Below, piece after piece: positions 23,760 to 34,270 of a DNA stretch of 64,000 bases. Position 1 is the first letter of the stretch. Every line of letters begins with the position of its first letter. The notes beneath the pieces were generated by a model. It did not search any database. It saw nothing but the letters and a program-made list of their open reading frames with translations, and had not been told where the DNA came from. Made by a program: the position numbers and the translations under genes. Source of the DNA: Microstegium vimineum (Eukaryota; Streptophyta; Magnoliopsida; Poales; Poaceae); NCBI GenBank assembly GCA_022036555.1, contig CM039141.1, positions 4,809,773 to 4,873,772 of the forward strand, given 5' to 3'.

Positions 23760-26111
23760 GGCTCGGGACACCGCATGTTCCGCCTGCGGGGCCCCGCCGC
23801 GTGCGACGGCGACTGGCGAGCCCGGCCGGCCGGAGCGGGCGAGGCTAGGGTTTGGTGTTTGGGCGCCAATGGAGGAATTTTTGAACTCGGGGTCCGGAGG
23901 GGAGGAAGCAGCTAACCTGCCAACGCAGCGGACGGATGCGGGGAGAAGGCGGTGACGCACGGCACGAGACGTGTGATGGATGGTAGATTGGGTTGCTGCC
24001 GGGCCGGGACCGGGAGGGGGAGACTGATGAAGAAGTGAAGAGAGGAGTTTTTCCTTTTCGGCAGTAGTGGTGGGTTTTAAAAGGTGGGCGGTGGCGTGAA
24101 TGAGAGGGAAAGTACTGTTGGGAACTCAACTGCGACTGCTGCCGCTGCCACTGCCACAAAACGGAACGGAACCGTGGGACTGCCTGGCGTTTGGACTTTG
24201 GAGTGCTGCAGAGTGCAGGCTGGAGACTGAAGAGTGTTTATTCCTCGTCAGTAGAACACGTGCCGCAAAGTACGATTAGAGAAAAACTGCTCTGGAAACC
24301 TATTGGAATTAAAATCCTAACTATAGTACTTCTATGTCCGAGAAAGAATACAGTTCTAGAATAATATCGAATCAAATTATTTTGAATTTTTATATTCTAA
24401 AACAGTATCAATATTTATGGACCTAATATTTTTTAGAAATTTTTTTTTTATTCTAGACTTTGTTGATACCAAATAAGTGTGAATAAATTCGTAAATGTTG
24501 ATACCAAATAAGCGCTGAATGAAACGATTGGTCGTCGAAAAGCCTCTCTAATAATCTGCAGGATACTGAACCTCATGATCTAGACATTCACTGCCCAGCT
24601 GGATCATGAAACAATACGCTATGGTGGAGTGGTGGAAAACACTTACCTTCCACTTCCATCATGTACTACCCCCGTCCATTAAAAGGTGTAAGTGATGGAA
24701 AACACTTAGCTTCAATCATGCACTACCTCCATCCATTAAAGAGTGCAATTCTCATTTTCAAACAAGTCAAACAGTTTAAAGTTTGACCAAAGCCATATTA
24801 AAAAAATACTAACATTTATAAATAAAATAAGTATATACAAAAATTAATTATGAAATATGAAATAGACTTAGTTAGAGATATAAACATTAATACTATTCAT
24901 TATAAACTACTTTGATGGACACAAATTCTGTATTTTCATTCTTTTTGTGGATGGAAGTATCCGGATGCCGGATGGACAGAAGGTGCCCTATCTTGTACTA
25001 TACCATTTGTCCATTTGAGTTTCCCACTATCTCTCTTGAAGTCTCGATGAATGGGATTCATGAGTTGTATCATGGATGCTTCACGTGAGCGGTGAGTTCG
25101 TGTGACTCATATTATGGTCCACGCTCCTGCTACGTTTGAACACTAACTTCAAGGTACTGAACCCTGAAAGGCCATGCCTAGCATGGAAATCTTGTGAAAA
25201 TGATTCATCGGTAAGCACAAAATCGTAAACTACTGTCCTCGCGAATTGCCTCGATTGAAATTTCGAAATTCGAGCTTGGACAGAGAGGCATTCCGATCCA
25301 CCATTTTCATACATCGCGCCACCCGGCCAGTTTGCACACTCAAAACTCAAACTGTATTCTGTATTCTGGTTCTAAAAACAAAGGATCGCCTCGTCTTGTC
25401 TCACCATGTTTTTAACCAAACAAATGCTAATAAGGTTTTAGAAATCGTAATGGCGGTTGAAGCAGGCAGCTAGCCGGGCTCTTTAATTAATTTGTTTACT
25501 CGGTTGTGAAGTGCTGTCAAACTCTGATGAACACTGAACTCTGAAGACGGACGAGTATACCTTCGTTCAGGACACCGAGAGTACTAAACAACTTGCTGTA
25601 CTATAGTGTGTACTAAGTGGCACGTTGACGTAAGATGCCACACAACAATCCGGCTGTCGAATTGTCAATGCACCTTTTATGCCATGGTTTGAAAAAACAT
25701 GGTCCATAATTTGAGCGGGTAAAATAGGATTAGGAGTTTGAACCGAGCAGAGTAAGGTAACCTAACCAGCATAGTTTGGCAGTGGAATTCAACGTTTGTC
25801 CACTGTAAGCATGAGTGATTGCGACGTGGTAGCCATTAATTTGTTTCAGCTTCAACAAGGCTCATTTCAAAAGGTGCTGCAACGGCTAATCCAGAAACTG
25901 TGAGGTCACCATCACTGTGTAGTTGTCAGGCTTCAGTGACTTGTTACTACTAGTAGTTGCACTAAACACTAGTACTACAAGGGATCAAGAAGGGCAAACC
26001 AAGCAGCAGCATTTGTCACATCACATGATCACAAGGACCAACAAAGAAGCAGCATTTGCCATCAGTTTCCGTTCCATAACTTGAACGGAACAGAAAGTGC
26101 TGCATAAACAT
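23760..26111. other. MYB gene upstream region and spacer
   Basis: 23760-24180 is GC-rich and should hold the 5' UTR and core promoter of the MYB gene. 24240-26110 is AT-rich spacer that includes a Stowaway-like MITE. No gene was seen; short frames at 25081-25473 lack domains. Confidence 0.5.
24726..24957. mobile_element. Stowaway-like MITE
   Basis: 232-bp AT-rich element flanked by TA on both sides. Ends are inverted repeats: CCTCCATCCATTAAAGAGTG on the left and, read on the other strand, CTTCCATCCACAAAAAGAAT. TA target and CTCC(G/A)TCC ends are typical of Stowaway (Tc1/mariner) MITEs. A similar partial end lies just upstream at 24667. Confidence 0.8.
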
Positions 26112-28564
26112 GGAAAAAACCTATATAACCCCTGTCGTTTATTAGGTCTGTGTCTAACCAACACCACCAACTATAAAACCGGGTATTGAACACATTAAAG
26201 TTTGCAAAACCGGTCAATTTACCCCCTATAGTGGTTTGGCGAGGTAGTTTTGCCACGCTGGCGTGCTGACAAGTAGGTCCCACTTTTTGACGGGAAAGAC
26301 CGTGGGGAGGGGACTCCCCACGGTGCACAAAACTTTTAAATAAAGAACAGAGCAAAAATAGTACATTAGCAGGGAATACTTACAAGCGGGGTAGGGAGAG
26401 AACAAAACTAAGCAAAAGATACAGGGAGAGGAAAATTACAAGGCATTGAGCCACACCAACGCTGAATGTCTAATCTCATCTCTAAATCTATGGGCTTGGA
26501 GAGCTGCTTCTTCCTTGAAGTTCCGAAGCCACCTGTCAAAAGTAGCCTGAATCCCATCAAAAATTTGCCGATTTCTAATTTTCCACAGCTCCCATGCAGC
26601 TATCAAGAAGATTTCCATGAAGAGGGGTATCCCAGATCTCTGTCTTGTTCTTTCTATAACTCTATGCAGCTGGTCGTTCAATTCCCATGTTATACCAAAC
26701 ACGTCCCAGCAGGCTTTGGCAAATTCACACCGAAAGAAGAGGTGAGCAATGGTTTCTTCTTCCCCAAGATGGCAGAGAACACAAAAGCTGTTTGGTTGCA
26801 CATTAAAATGTCTCCTGGCCAGCATGTTTCGTGTATTGGGTCTATCCAAGATGATGAGCCATGCAAAGAACTTGATTCTTGGAGTAACTTTACATTTCCA
26901 GATGAAGCCAAAGATAGACGGCACTTGTTCACTGGAGAAAGCAAGCTTGTACAGCTTAGCAGCAGCATACTTGTTATTACCCCAACAAAATGTCCTCTGA
27001 TCAGAACTGTCATTCAGGTTATGATCCTGAACAAGAACTCTGAGGTCCTCAAGCTCAAGAGCAGCAGCCTGTGAAATTGGTATGATAATCAAGTCCTCAA
27101 GGTAGGTCGCTAGAGCTGCCTCTTTTACTGACATGTTAGGGTATCTTGCAAACTGTGTGAGGTTAGGGAAAATAAGCTGCAAACATTCACCTGCCCAGTG
27201 TCATGTCCTTCTCTCACCGTCACCCCTTACCTACAGCAGCAGCTCGCGCCCTCCTCGGCGACGCCGGCTCGTGCCTGCCCCTGCTTGCGCCGGCCTTGCC
27301 GCGCACGCTCGCGCTGGCTGCACCTCCGCGCCGGCTCGCGCCCGCCCTTGTTTGCGTCGGCGTTGCCGCGCCCATCCTTGCTCGCGCCCGCCCCGGCGGC
27401 GCCACCGCGGAGGCTCGCAACGGCTCGCGTTGGATGCACCGTCGCGCTGGCTCGCGTAGTGGCGGGGATGTGTGGCGCGGCAGGGTCTGGCTGCGCGTAC
27501 GTCGGTGCCAGCGACGACAACCACAGAACCACTCCGTCTGAGTTCACCAGCGGCGGCAAACGACGTTCCGGGGAGCACAAAGCTTAACTAGCCTAGCCAA
27601 GTATCTTAGGAGCAGAAGGGCCTCACCAGAAACGTGTAGGATGGGCTAGTCGAGGTCGCAGGGCTCGGCGAGGTAGTTGGCCGCGTGCGCAGGGTCAAGC
27701 TGTTTCACGGTGAGCTCAGCAATAGCGTTCCCGGCGATCTGCTCCTCCGCCGGAGAAACTTCTTCATGGGCAAGGCAAGGAGGTCAGGGAGACTAAAAAA
27801 CGAGGCTCGTCAAGGAGAACGGTGGTGAGAAAGACATCATGGCGCCATGGCGGAACACTCTGTTCCGGCGGCCATGACGGTTCACGGCAAGGAAAATCCA
27901 TCGCATGACCTCACCATCGAACGGTGGTTCGTCGAGTTTGTTCCAATCACGAGCTAAGCTTCTAGAGAAGCCATGTATATAAGGAATTGGATGGAGACGG
28001 TATGTGGTGGGCGAATTTTGGAGACCAAGCGAGGTTGGCCGTGGAGCTCGCCAATGGCCTTTGGGAACACCGGCTTCCCGATGGCGTGGCTCCTGCACGT
28101 GAAGCTGCACACATACTGACTTGGCGCGGCCCCAACAGAGCCGCACGACGTGCAGCTTCGGGTGCGCACACTCCAGGATGCCCGCCACGAGCCCCTTCTC
28201 CACCGCGTCAAGCACCACCGTGGCGAGCTGCTAGAGTGGGCTCCACTTAGGCACGTCGCCGGCCCCCTCGTGCTGAGCTGGGACGCCTTCTTGGTCCTTG
28301 CCTGTGCCGGTGGAGCTGGAGGCACGCCCGGTCGTGACATCGCGTCCGCCGGAGCACATCTGCATGGGGAGCTCGCGCCCACCACATCTGTCGCGTCCAT
28401 TCAGGAGACCTGACATGCGGGCCTAATCGCCACCCTGTCAAAACCACTCCACGCTGGATGCCACACAGGCAAAACAGCCTACCAAAACCGTGTTACCTGT
28501 TTTATGTTTTGGGATGTTTATTAGTCAACAGCCCAAACCTTAAAGGGTTATCTAGACTTTTTCC
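26112..28564. mobile_element. Long-TIR, Mutator-like element carrying a LINE fragment
   Basis: The left end GGAAAAAACCTATATAACCC and the right end, read on the other strand (GGAAAAAGTCTAGATAACCC), form an inverted repeat. Weaker inverted similarity continues inward (GTTTTGCCACGCTGGC against GTTTTGCCTGTGTGGC). The terminal pattern is related to the better-preserved element at 61130. Inside are a 3' LINE piece (26436-27182, minus) and a GC-rich segment 27190-28420 with overlapping open frames and no recognised domain, perhaps captured DNA. Only a weak target-site match (AAACAT near both edges) was seen, so the exact limits are uncertain. Confidence 0.5.
26436..27182 (-). mobile_element. LINE (non-LTR retrotransposon) 3' fragment, zf-RVT domain
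   Basis: One 248-codon open stretch with the zinc-binding region that follows reverse transcriptase in plant LINEs: WKCKVTPRIKFFAWLIILDR, then FCVLCHLGEEETIAHLFFRC with the C-x2-C...H-x4-C arrangement, then AWELWKIRNRQIFDG. It ends in a natural stop. The reverse transcriptase and endonuclease parts are absent, so it is a 5'-truncated copy. Confidence 0.85.
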
Positions 28565-29391
28565 AAACATTATATACTATTCACTTACTACTCTGGCCTG
28601 TTGAAAAAATCAGGAGAAAATGGAGATGGGACCGCAACAGCAAGACTGCACTATACTATTACCAAAGTACCCCTGGTGGGCTGCTGGTTGTATAGGCCAC
28701 CAGTAGCATCATCAGCTTGGCAAAAAGTTTGGCCAGATGTCCGTCAGTGCGACTGCAAAGTGGCTTTGGATAGGGCGGTAGCGGTATCCTATTCCCCGTT
28801 CCACGAATTGGGGTGCATGTGCGCCAGCTGGTCGCTGCGTGCGTCTGCCAGTGCCTGCCGCTGCCATCTCTCTTTTGGGCTGAACTGGACGCCGGAGGAG
28901 AGAGGACCGCCGACCGTGGACCGGTCTCAACTCTCGCCTCCGAACTCCGAAGTTTGGACTGTTTCCGATGTCCGTCCTCTGAGTGGGTCAGATCATGTCA
29001 GTGCCGAAAGTATCCAAACGAACCGTATCCTATGCAAATCAGCGGCCACGGCCCACCTCGGTTGTCTAGACTATGACTTGGCCACTCCACTTGGACGGTT
29101 GGACCCGTTTGGAGATTTTCGCAAGAACCAGTTTAATTTCACAACAAAAACCCCAAAATCTAGGAACAAGATTTTCTTTTCCACATTCGAAACAAGTCTT
29201 TAGGATGCTAACAGATAAAATATTTTCAGAAATGTACTTTGAAATTTTAAAACTCAACACGTTTATAGTACAAGGAAAGCGATGAAGCCATAGCTCAAAG
29301 AATGGGAATGAAACATGGATCCACAAGGCGCATCTGTCTAAAAAAAATTATATTTTCTTCTCGGCTTCAAATTTGCTAAGAGTGTGAATCA
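28565..29391. other. Spacer without recognised genes
   Basis: An open frame of about 200 codons (28601-29203, plus) crosses both GC-rich and AT-rich sequence without a domain or codon signal, and I do not regard it as a gene. Confidence 0.4.
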
Positions 29392-29683
29392 GGCTCTGTT
29401 TGGTTCCAAATAAGTCACCTACTTATAAATCCAAAAGTGAAAAAAGTAACTTATTTTGCCAAACATCTCAACTTATACCCAACTTATAAGTCTATAAGTT
29501 GCTCACTACCCCAACTTAAAACTTATAAGTCACTCTCTTTTCACATGAGACCACACTTTTTTTTGTTTGGGGACCACACTCCACTCTCATCATACATAAC
29601 TTATAAGTTATTGGAAATCAAACAGACATGACTTATAAGTCACTGATTTTAAGTCATATGACTTATGAAAATCAAACAGGGCC
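29392..29683. mobile_element. hAT-like MITE
   Basis: 292-bp element with inverted ends GGCTCTGTTTGGTTCCAAAT and, from the other strand, GGCCCTGTTTGATTTTCATA, filled with repeated (A)ACTTATAAGT palindromes. The CTGTTTGG ends are characteristic of a common grass MITE group. A clean 8-bp target duplication was not found. Confidence 0.65.
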
Positions 29684-31467
29684 TCAATTGAATGGAAAAA
29701 CACCTTCGTCTAACATATAACACTTATGCTTTAAGCATATAGACACTGCCCAAATTAACTAAAACCTATTCATCTATGGATGCTTGTGCTTGTTCTGTTT
29801 GAACGACACCATCCCTAGTTAGTTTAGAGATATCATAGGTGAATGATCCTCACATGTCGGACCACGGGAGCTTTTGTCACGCTGGCTTTGTTGCTCGGCA
29901 TCAGAATCAAGTATATCGACTAATTAATGTTAAATTTTAGCTGTGGAATCGGTATGAGGAATTGGAGTATTGGACATACGTTTTCGAAACGCATGGCACT
30001 TGTGAGCTAAGGCAGGATGGGCAACTAGCGTGGCAACAGAAGCGGTAACAATAAGGCAAACAACCAAGCTTTTACTAAAATGACCATGAGATAAGGAGCA
30101 AGTAGCAAATAATTATACATGTAGCCATGATATGTGCAGCGATTAGTTTGTGCACATCCTTTTCAAATTCACCCACGGGAAAGAGGGGCTGGACCTAGGA
30201 TGGCCCCAACGTGGCTCGCCTATGGCCAATGGTACCTCCATTGTCTTGGGAGTATGACTACGAATATGCCCGAGTATCCAACTTATCACCCTATGACAAC
30301 TAATCCTTAACTAATTACCGCTCGACTAAACATGTGATCAAATCAATTGCTTTGAGGTAACCGTACTAGGGAGACACAAAACAAAAACTCATCAATATAG
30401 ACTTAGCTAACATATAGCAACCAAGCACCACTAGGTTTGCGATAGCATGTCTTATTTTTTTTTTTTTGCCAGAATTATGCATTGCTTTGGAATGGAGGGA
30501 AAAAAGGATTCAAATTCCTATGGTTGAATTCCTATAACACAACCTTTGGTTTGTAGAAAATTGCTCATAGGAATTTTAAAGTAAAATTTCCTTTCCCTCC
30601 AATTCCATAGGAAAAATATAGGAAAAACAATCCACCTAGATCTCGTGGAAAGAATTCTATGCACAAGGAACTAGGAAAGCAATGGATTTATGGGAGAGGT
30701 TTGTTTCTAATCAAGGGAGTAGAATACAATAATTAGGTTGATTAAGAAAGGTTCTATTTGCTCCTAAAGTTTCTTTTGCACCATGATATAGGAAATTCCT
30801 ATATTTTCGATTTCACTGTTTTGCACTTGCATTGTCATGTTTCTATGTTTTTTGTTTTCTTATGTTTTATCATTTTCATATATTCCAAAGGAGGCCTTAT
30901 CCAAGAAACACAACCAAACACACTCTTAGCGTGGATCACCTCTCTTTTTTTTCAAAAAATGCGGCTGCATGTGTTGGTTGAAGCTACACACCGAAAGAAC
31001 AACATCCCAGTGTTGAGTCAGCTATTGGTCGTTTCTGCAAGTTCTGACAGTAACAGGTTATCGAGAGAAGGCACGCAGGAAGCATTTACAATAACGATGG
31101 CAGTCAAGAAGCACCGATTAATAACAGAAGCAATTGGGGATTTGAGATGGGATGCATGTGCAAGCTAACCGGCCAACAAGGCAATTAGTTAACCATTATT
31201 GCTTTTTTGGAATGACAGAAGATGGCAATTAATTAACCATTGCAACAAGATGGAAATTTGGAATGGTTAATAATTTGGAAATTTCCATCTTCTGTCATTC
31301 CTTGATCTGCCAGTTCGTAGGACTCTACGAGTGGCCCCCACGTGACAGAGCACACATGGCGTGGCATGACGTGCGACGCTGGCGAGATAAAGGGAATTTC
31401 ATTCGACCAAGTCAAGAAGGCAGAGTCCAAACAAAACCCAAGAGCGCTTGTCCCACTCCCACTGCGC
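29684..31467. other. Spacer, AT-rich, with transposon-like debris
   Basis: No gene recognised. 30480-30900 contains a pair of GGAATGGAGGG / CCCTCCAATTCC inverted blocks, probably an old MITE. 31209-31301 forms an inverted repeat (separate entry). Confidence 0.4.
31209..31301. repeat. Short inverted repeat, potential hairpin
   Basis: GGAATGACAGAAGATGG at 31209-31225 is exactly repeated in inverse at 31285-31301. Complementarity continues imperfectly inward (AACCATT on both arms). It may be a small MITE or a hairpin transcript. Confidence 0.6.
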
Positions 31468-31665
31468 TCACGCGTCCTGCACGACCTCATCGTCCTTGGA
31501 CGCAATCACGAACTCCTGACGCAACGCCGGCGACACCACCTTGATGGTCCCATCCACGGCGTTGGGCCTTCCCAGCGCCTTCGATCTGGTCCTCGGCGGT
31601 GTTCATGTCGATCGAGGGCCTTCATCCCGGGCACGGCGGTGATCATGCCGATGTCCTGGAGCCTC

Positions 31666-32161
31666 TGATAGATTCTAAGATCGTCTAGGAGCGGATCCAG
31701 TAGGATATTTAGTTCGGGTAGTAGTAGATGTATGCAGTTCATATGCCGTGTACAGAGAAAGAGAGAGCGAGAGAGACAGAGAGGGTACAGACCAGAGGGG
31801 TCGACGAGGGGAGGTGCAGTAGCGGCGGCGGCGTTAGGGTTGGAGCCGCCGTCGGTCATGAGCGCCGATGTCCCGTTAGCAGTCGCCTCTGTCGTCATCT
31901 GGGAGCTCGACGCGTCGATGGTACTTCCCGCCGCTTGCAGTGCCCCCTATAGATCGGTCTAGGGATTTGGGATGTCGGTGGGGAGTTGGCGGCGGCCAGG
32001 TGAACCTTGGTTAGCGTGCCTGGCGCCCCGGCCCCCACCTTTCCTTATATAGCACTGTGCGACGGGGGGCCACCGACCACATGGTTGGGCGCCCCCGATC
32101 AGGGCGTAACCTAGGGCTCGTTAGTCCGTTGGGCCTAACGGGAGGAGATCTAATTCCAACA
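31666..32161 (-). repeat. Copia 3' LTR (496 bp)
   Basis: Direct repeat of 52164-52662 with scattered substitutions and a shorter GCG run. It has a GA-rich tract near 31755-31785 and, on the minus strand, a TATATAAGG promoter box near 32045-32053. Confidence 0.92.
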
Positions 32162-32370
32162 TTCTCCCCCTAGATCTCATATAATTCTTTTAATTCTTCA
32201 ATTCTCATTCGAGTTCAATGTTCTAATTCTTTTCAATTCCATCACATATCAGCATATACAGCTTGCTTCATCGTCACAACAATTCTTGTCGTTAGACTCA
32301 CAGCTACTACACGCCTTTCTATTTTGGAAAAAAGTTTTCATTATTCTGGGCCCTTCTTATTCTTCGGGAA

Positions 32371-32576
32371 TCATAGGCTCTCCCTTAAACCCATGCCGGA
32401 TATGTGTCCTCTGAACACACTGGGTGGAAGGCCTTTTGTGAGCGGAACCGCTAGCATCTTTTCTGTTCGTATATGCTCAAGATTTATGATATGATCCCAA
32501 AGTTTATCTTTCACAACATAATACTTTATGTCAATGTGTTTGGCAGCACCACTTGACCTATTGTTGTGAGCATATT
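32371..32576 (-). pseudogene. Copia RNase H C-terminal remnant
   Basis: Reads NNRSSGAAKHIDIKYYVVKD, EHIRTEKMLAVPLTKGLPP, VFRGHISGMG, stop at 32371: the standard end of Copia polyproteins. It is cut at 32577 by the Gypsy LTR. The preceding reverse transcriptase is missing from the other side of the Gypsy insertion as well. Confidence 0.9.
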
Positions 32577-32787
32577 TGTCGGGTACGAAGGTAAGGGGTA
32601 CCCTAAACCCTTCGATAAATTAACGCTAAAACATAGCAACCATTTTTTAAGACAGGAACCAGCCCACTGCTCAAGTCAGTAAGGAAAGGCCCATCACGTG
32701 AAGGCCCCCTGCACCGGCTATGGCAACAAGTCTCGGGCCGGCCCACCTCGACGGAAAGAGACGGACGAAGGGCCGAACGAACGACCC

Positions 32788-33225
32788 CTCCGTCTCTACC
32801 TCGACGCCGAATGACGGACGAGGGGCCGGACGAACGACCCCTCGGCCTCCACCTCGACGCCGAATGACGGACGAGGGGACGGACGAACGACCCCTCGGCC
32901 TCCACCTCGACGTCGAATGACGGACGAGGGGCCGAACGAATGACCCCTCGGCCTCCACCTCGACGCCGAATGACGGACGAGGGGCCGGACGAACGACCCC
33001 TCGGCCTCCACCTCGACGCCGAATGACGGACGAGGGGCCGGACGAATGACCCCTCGGCCTCCACCTCGACGCCGAATGACGGACGAGGGGCCGAACGAAT
33101 GACCCCTTGGCCTCCACCTCGACATCAAATGACGGACCGAGGGTCGAGCGAGTGACCCCTCGGCCTCCACCTCGACACCGGGTGACGGACGAGGGGTCGA
33201 ACGAATGACCCCTCGCCCTCTACTT
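32788..33225 (+). repeat. 53-bp tandem repeat array in the Gypsy LTR
   Basis: Units begin with CTCGGCCTCCACCTCGACGC at 32841, 32894, 32947, 33000, 33053, 33106 and 33159, exactly 53 bp apart, with diverged units at both ends. 53 is not a multiple of three, so all frames are open and give false repeat-proteins on both strands. Confidence 0.95.
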
Positions 33226-33825
33226 CGATCCCTCCGAATCCGCCTCTGCTCCGACCCTACCTCGACACCGAGTGACGGACCAGGGGTCGGACGAACGACC
33301 CCCGCACGGGAGGCTCGATCAGCCCAACTGCTCCCGGAATGGGTTAAAGTAAATCCGCCTAACGCCATGGGCGCCCGCGTCCGCCGTGAAATCCAACAAC
33401 TCTCCGTCATGTCCCTGATTCCTGTCAACTGTGTTGCTACTGCCGCCACGACGCAAGTACAGACTCTAGCAGCACCCCTCGGAACGTGAACAGTGCAACC
33501 CTTGACGACGACTTCGGGGATACGACAGAGCCACGCAGGGCTCGCCCCCCCTCGACCGAGGGGCCCGACCCCTCCCTCCAACAACTCCGGTATGGGGCCC
33601 GTTCCATCCGCCCCGTCTCACTTCCGCTGTGGGATTCGCGCCCATCTGCGGAAGCTGTGCCGCGATGTGCCGCGACGACTTCTACTGCCACCACGACCCG
33701 GAGCGCCAGAAGGACGAGGAGGCCATGTCAGCACAGTGTACGACGTCCCTTCGCCGGCATTATGCGGAGGACACGCCGCCCATGCTACACAGTTAGGATC
33801 CTGTACCCTCGGACCTCCCCTTGTC

Positions 33826-33833
33826 TATAAAAG
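33826..33833 (+). promoter_or_regulatory. TATA box of the Gypsy 5' LTR
   Basis: TATAAAAG, about 390 bp before the LTR end, in the place expected for the U3 promoter. The matching region is missing from the truncated 3' LTR. Confidence 0.6.
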
Positions 33834-34213
33834 GAGACGCCGAGGTAGACGAAAGAGATCTCTCTCGATGAATTTTTTCTGACTCCACACTCAGACTTCG
33901 GCTCTGATCTCCACACCTCACACACCCCGCTGCTCGATTGACCCCTCGAGCAACCAACCCACCGCCTAGGGCAGCCCCGCTGGCCTTAGGCCGCAGCTCC
34001 TCTGAGCAATCCCGTGTAACACAGCTTGTACCCCCCCTTACGAGCACTCTGGGTGCGAGATAATACAAGTCATCCTCCCCTGCTGGACGTAGGGCCTTCT
34101 TTGCCCGAACCAGGATAAACCTTGTGTTCATCTTGCATCACATATGAGAGAGGGAGCACGCGATATACAAATTTACTAGTTGGTGGTCTTGACCCCCGGT
34201 CATAACACCGACA

Positions 34214-34234
34214 GTTGGCGCGTCAGGTAGGGGG
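34214..34234 (+). other. Gypsy primer-binding site
   Basis: GTTGGCGCGTCAGGTAGGGG directly follows the LTR terminus CCGACA, the position and style of primer-binding sites in this group. The priming tRNA is not assigned here. Confidence 0.7.
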
Positions 34235-34270
34235 AATTGCGTGTCGATCAACTCCGAACTACTCTCTCAG

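Larger units (their letters stand above)
32577..34213 (+). repeat. Gypsy 5' LTR (1,637 bp)
   Basis: Complete LTR with TG...CA ends. It contains a 53-bp tandem array (32788-33225) and a TATA box at 33826-33833, and is followed by the primer-binding site at 34214. Its last 560 bp have no partner in the truncated 3' LTR. Confidence 0.9.

Noticed and set aside
27198..27590. Plus- and minus-strand Ala/Arg-rich proteins
   Set aside because: All frames open in a GC-rich block inside a long-TIR element; no domain or splice evidence.
31209..31301. miR156 precursor
   Set aside because: Only the first ten bases of the mature sequence match; the rest of the arm is different.
32603..33584. Long minus-strand repeat proteins with RPLVRHSASRW-type units
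   Set aside because: Produced by the 53-bp LTR array, which is open in every frame because 53 is not a multiple of three.
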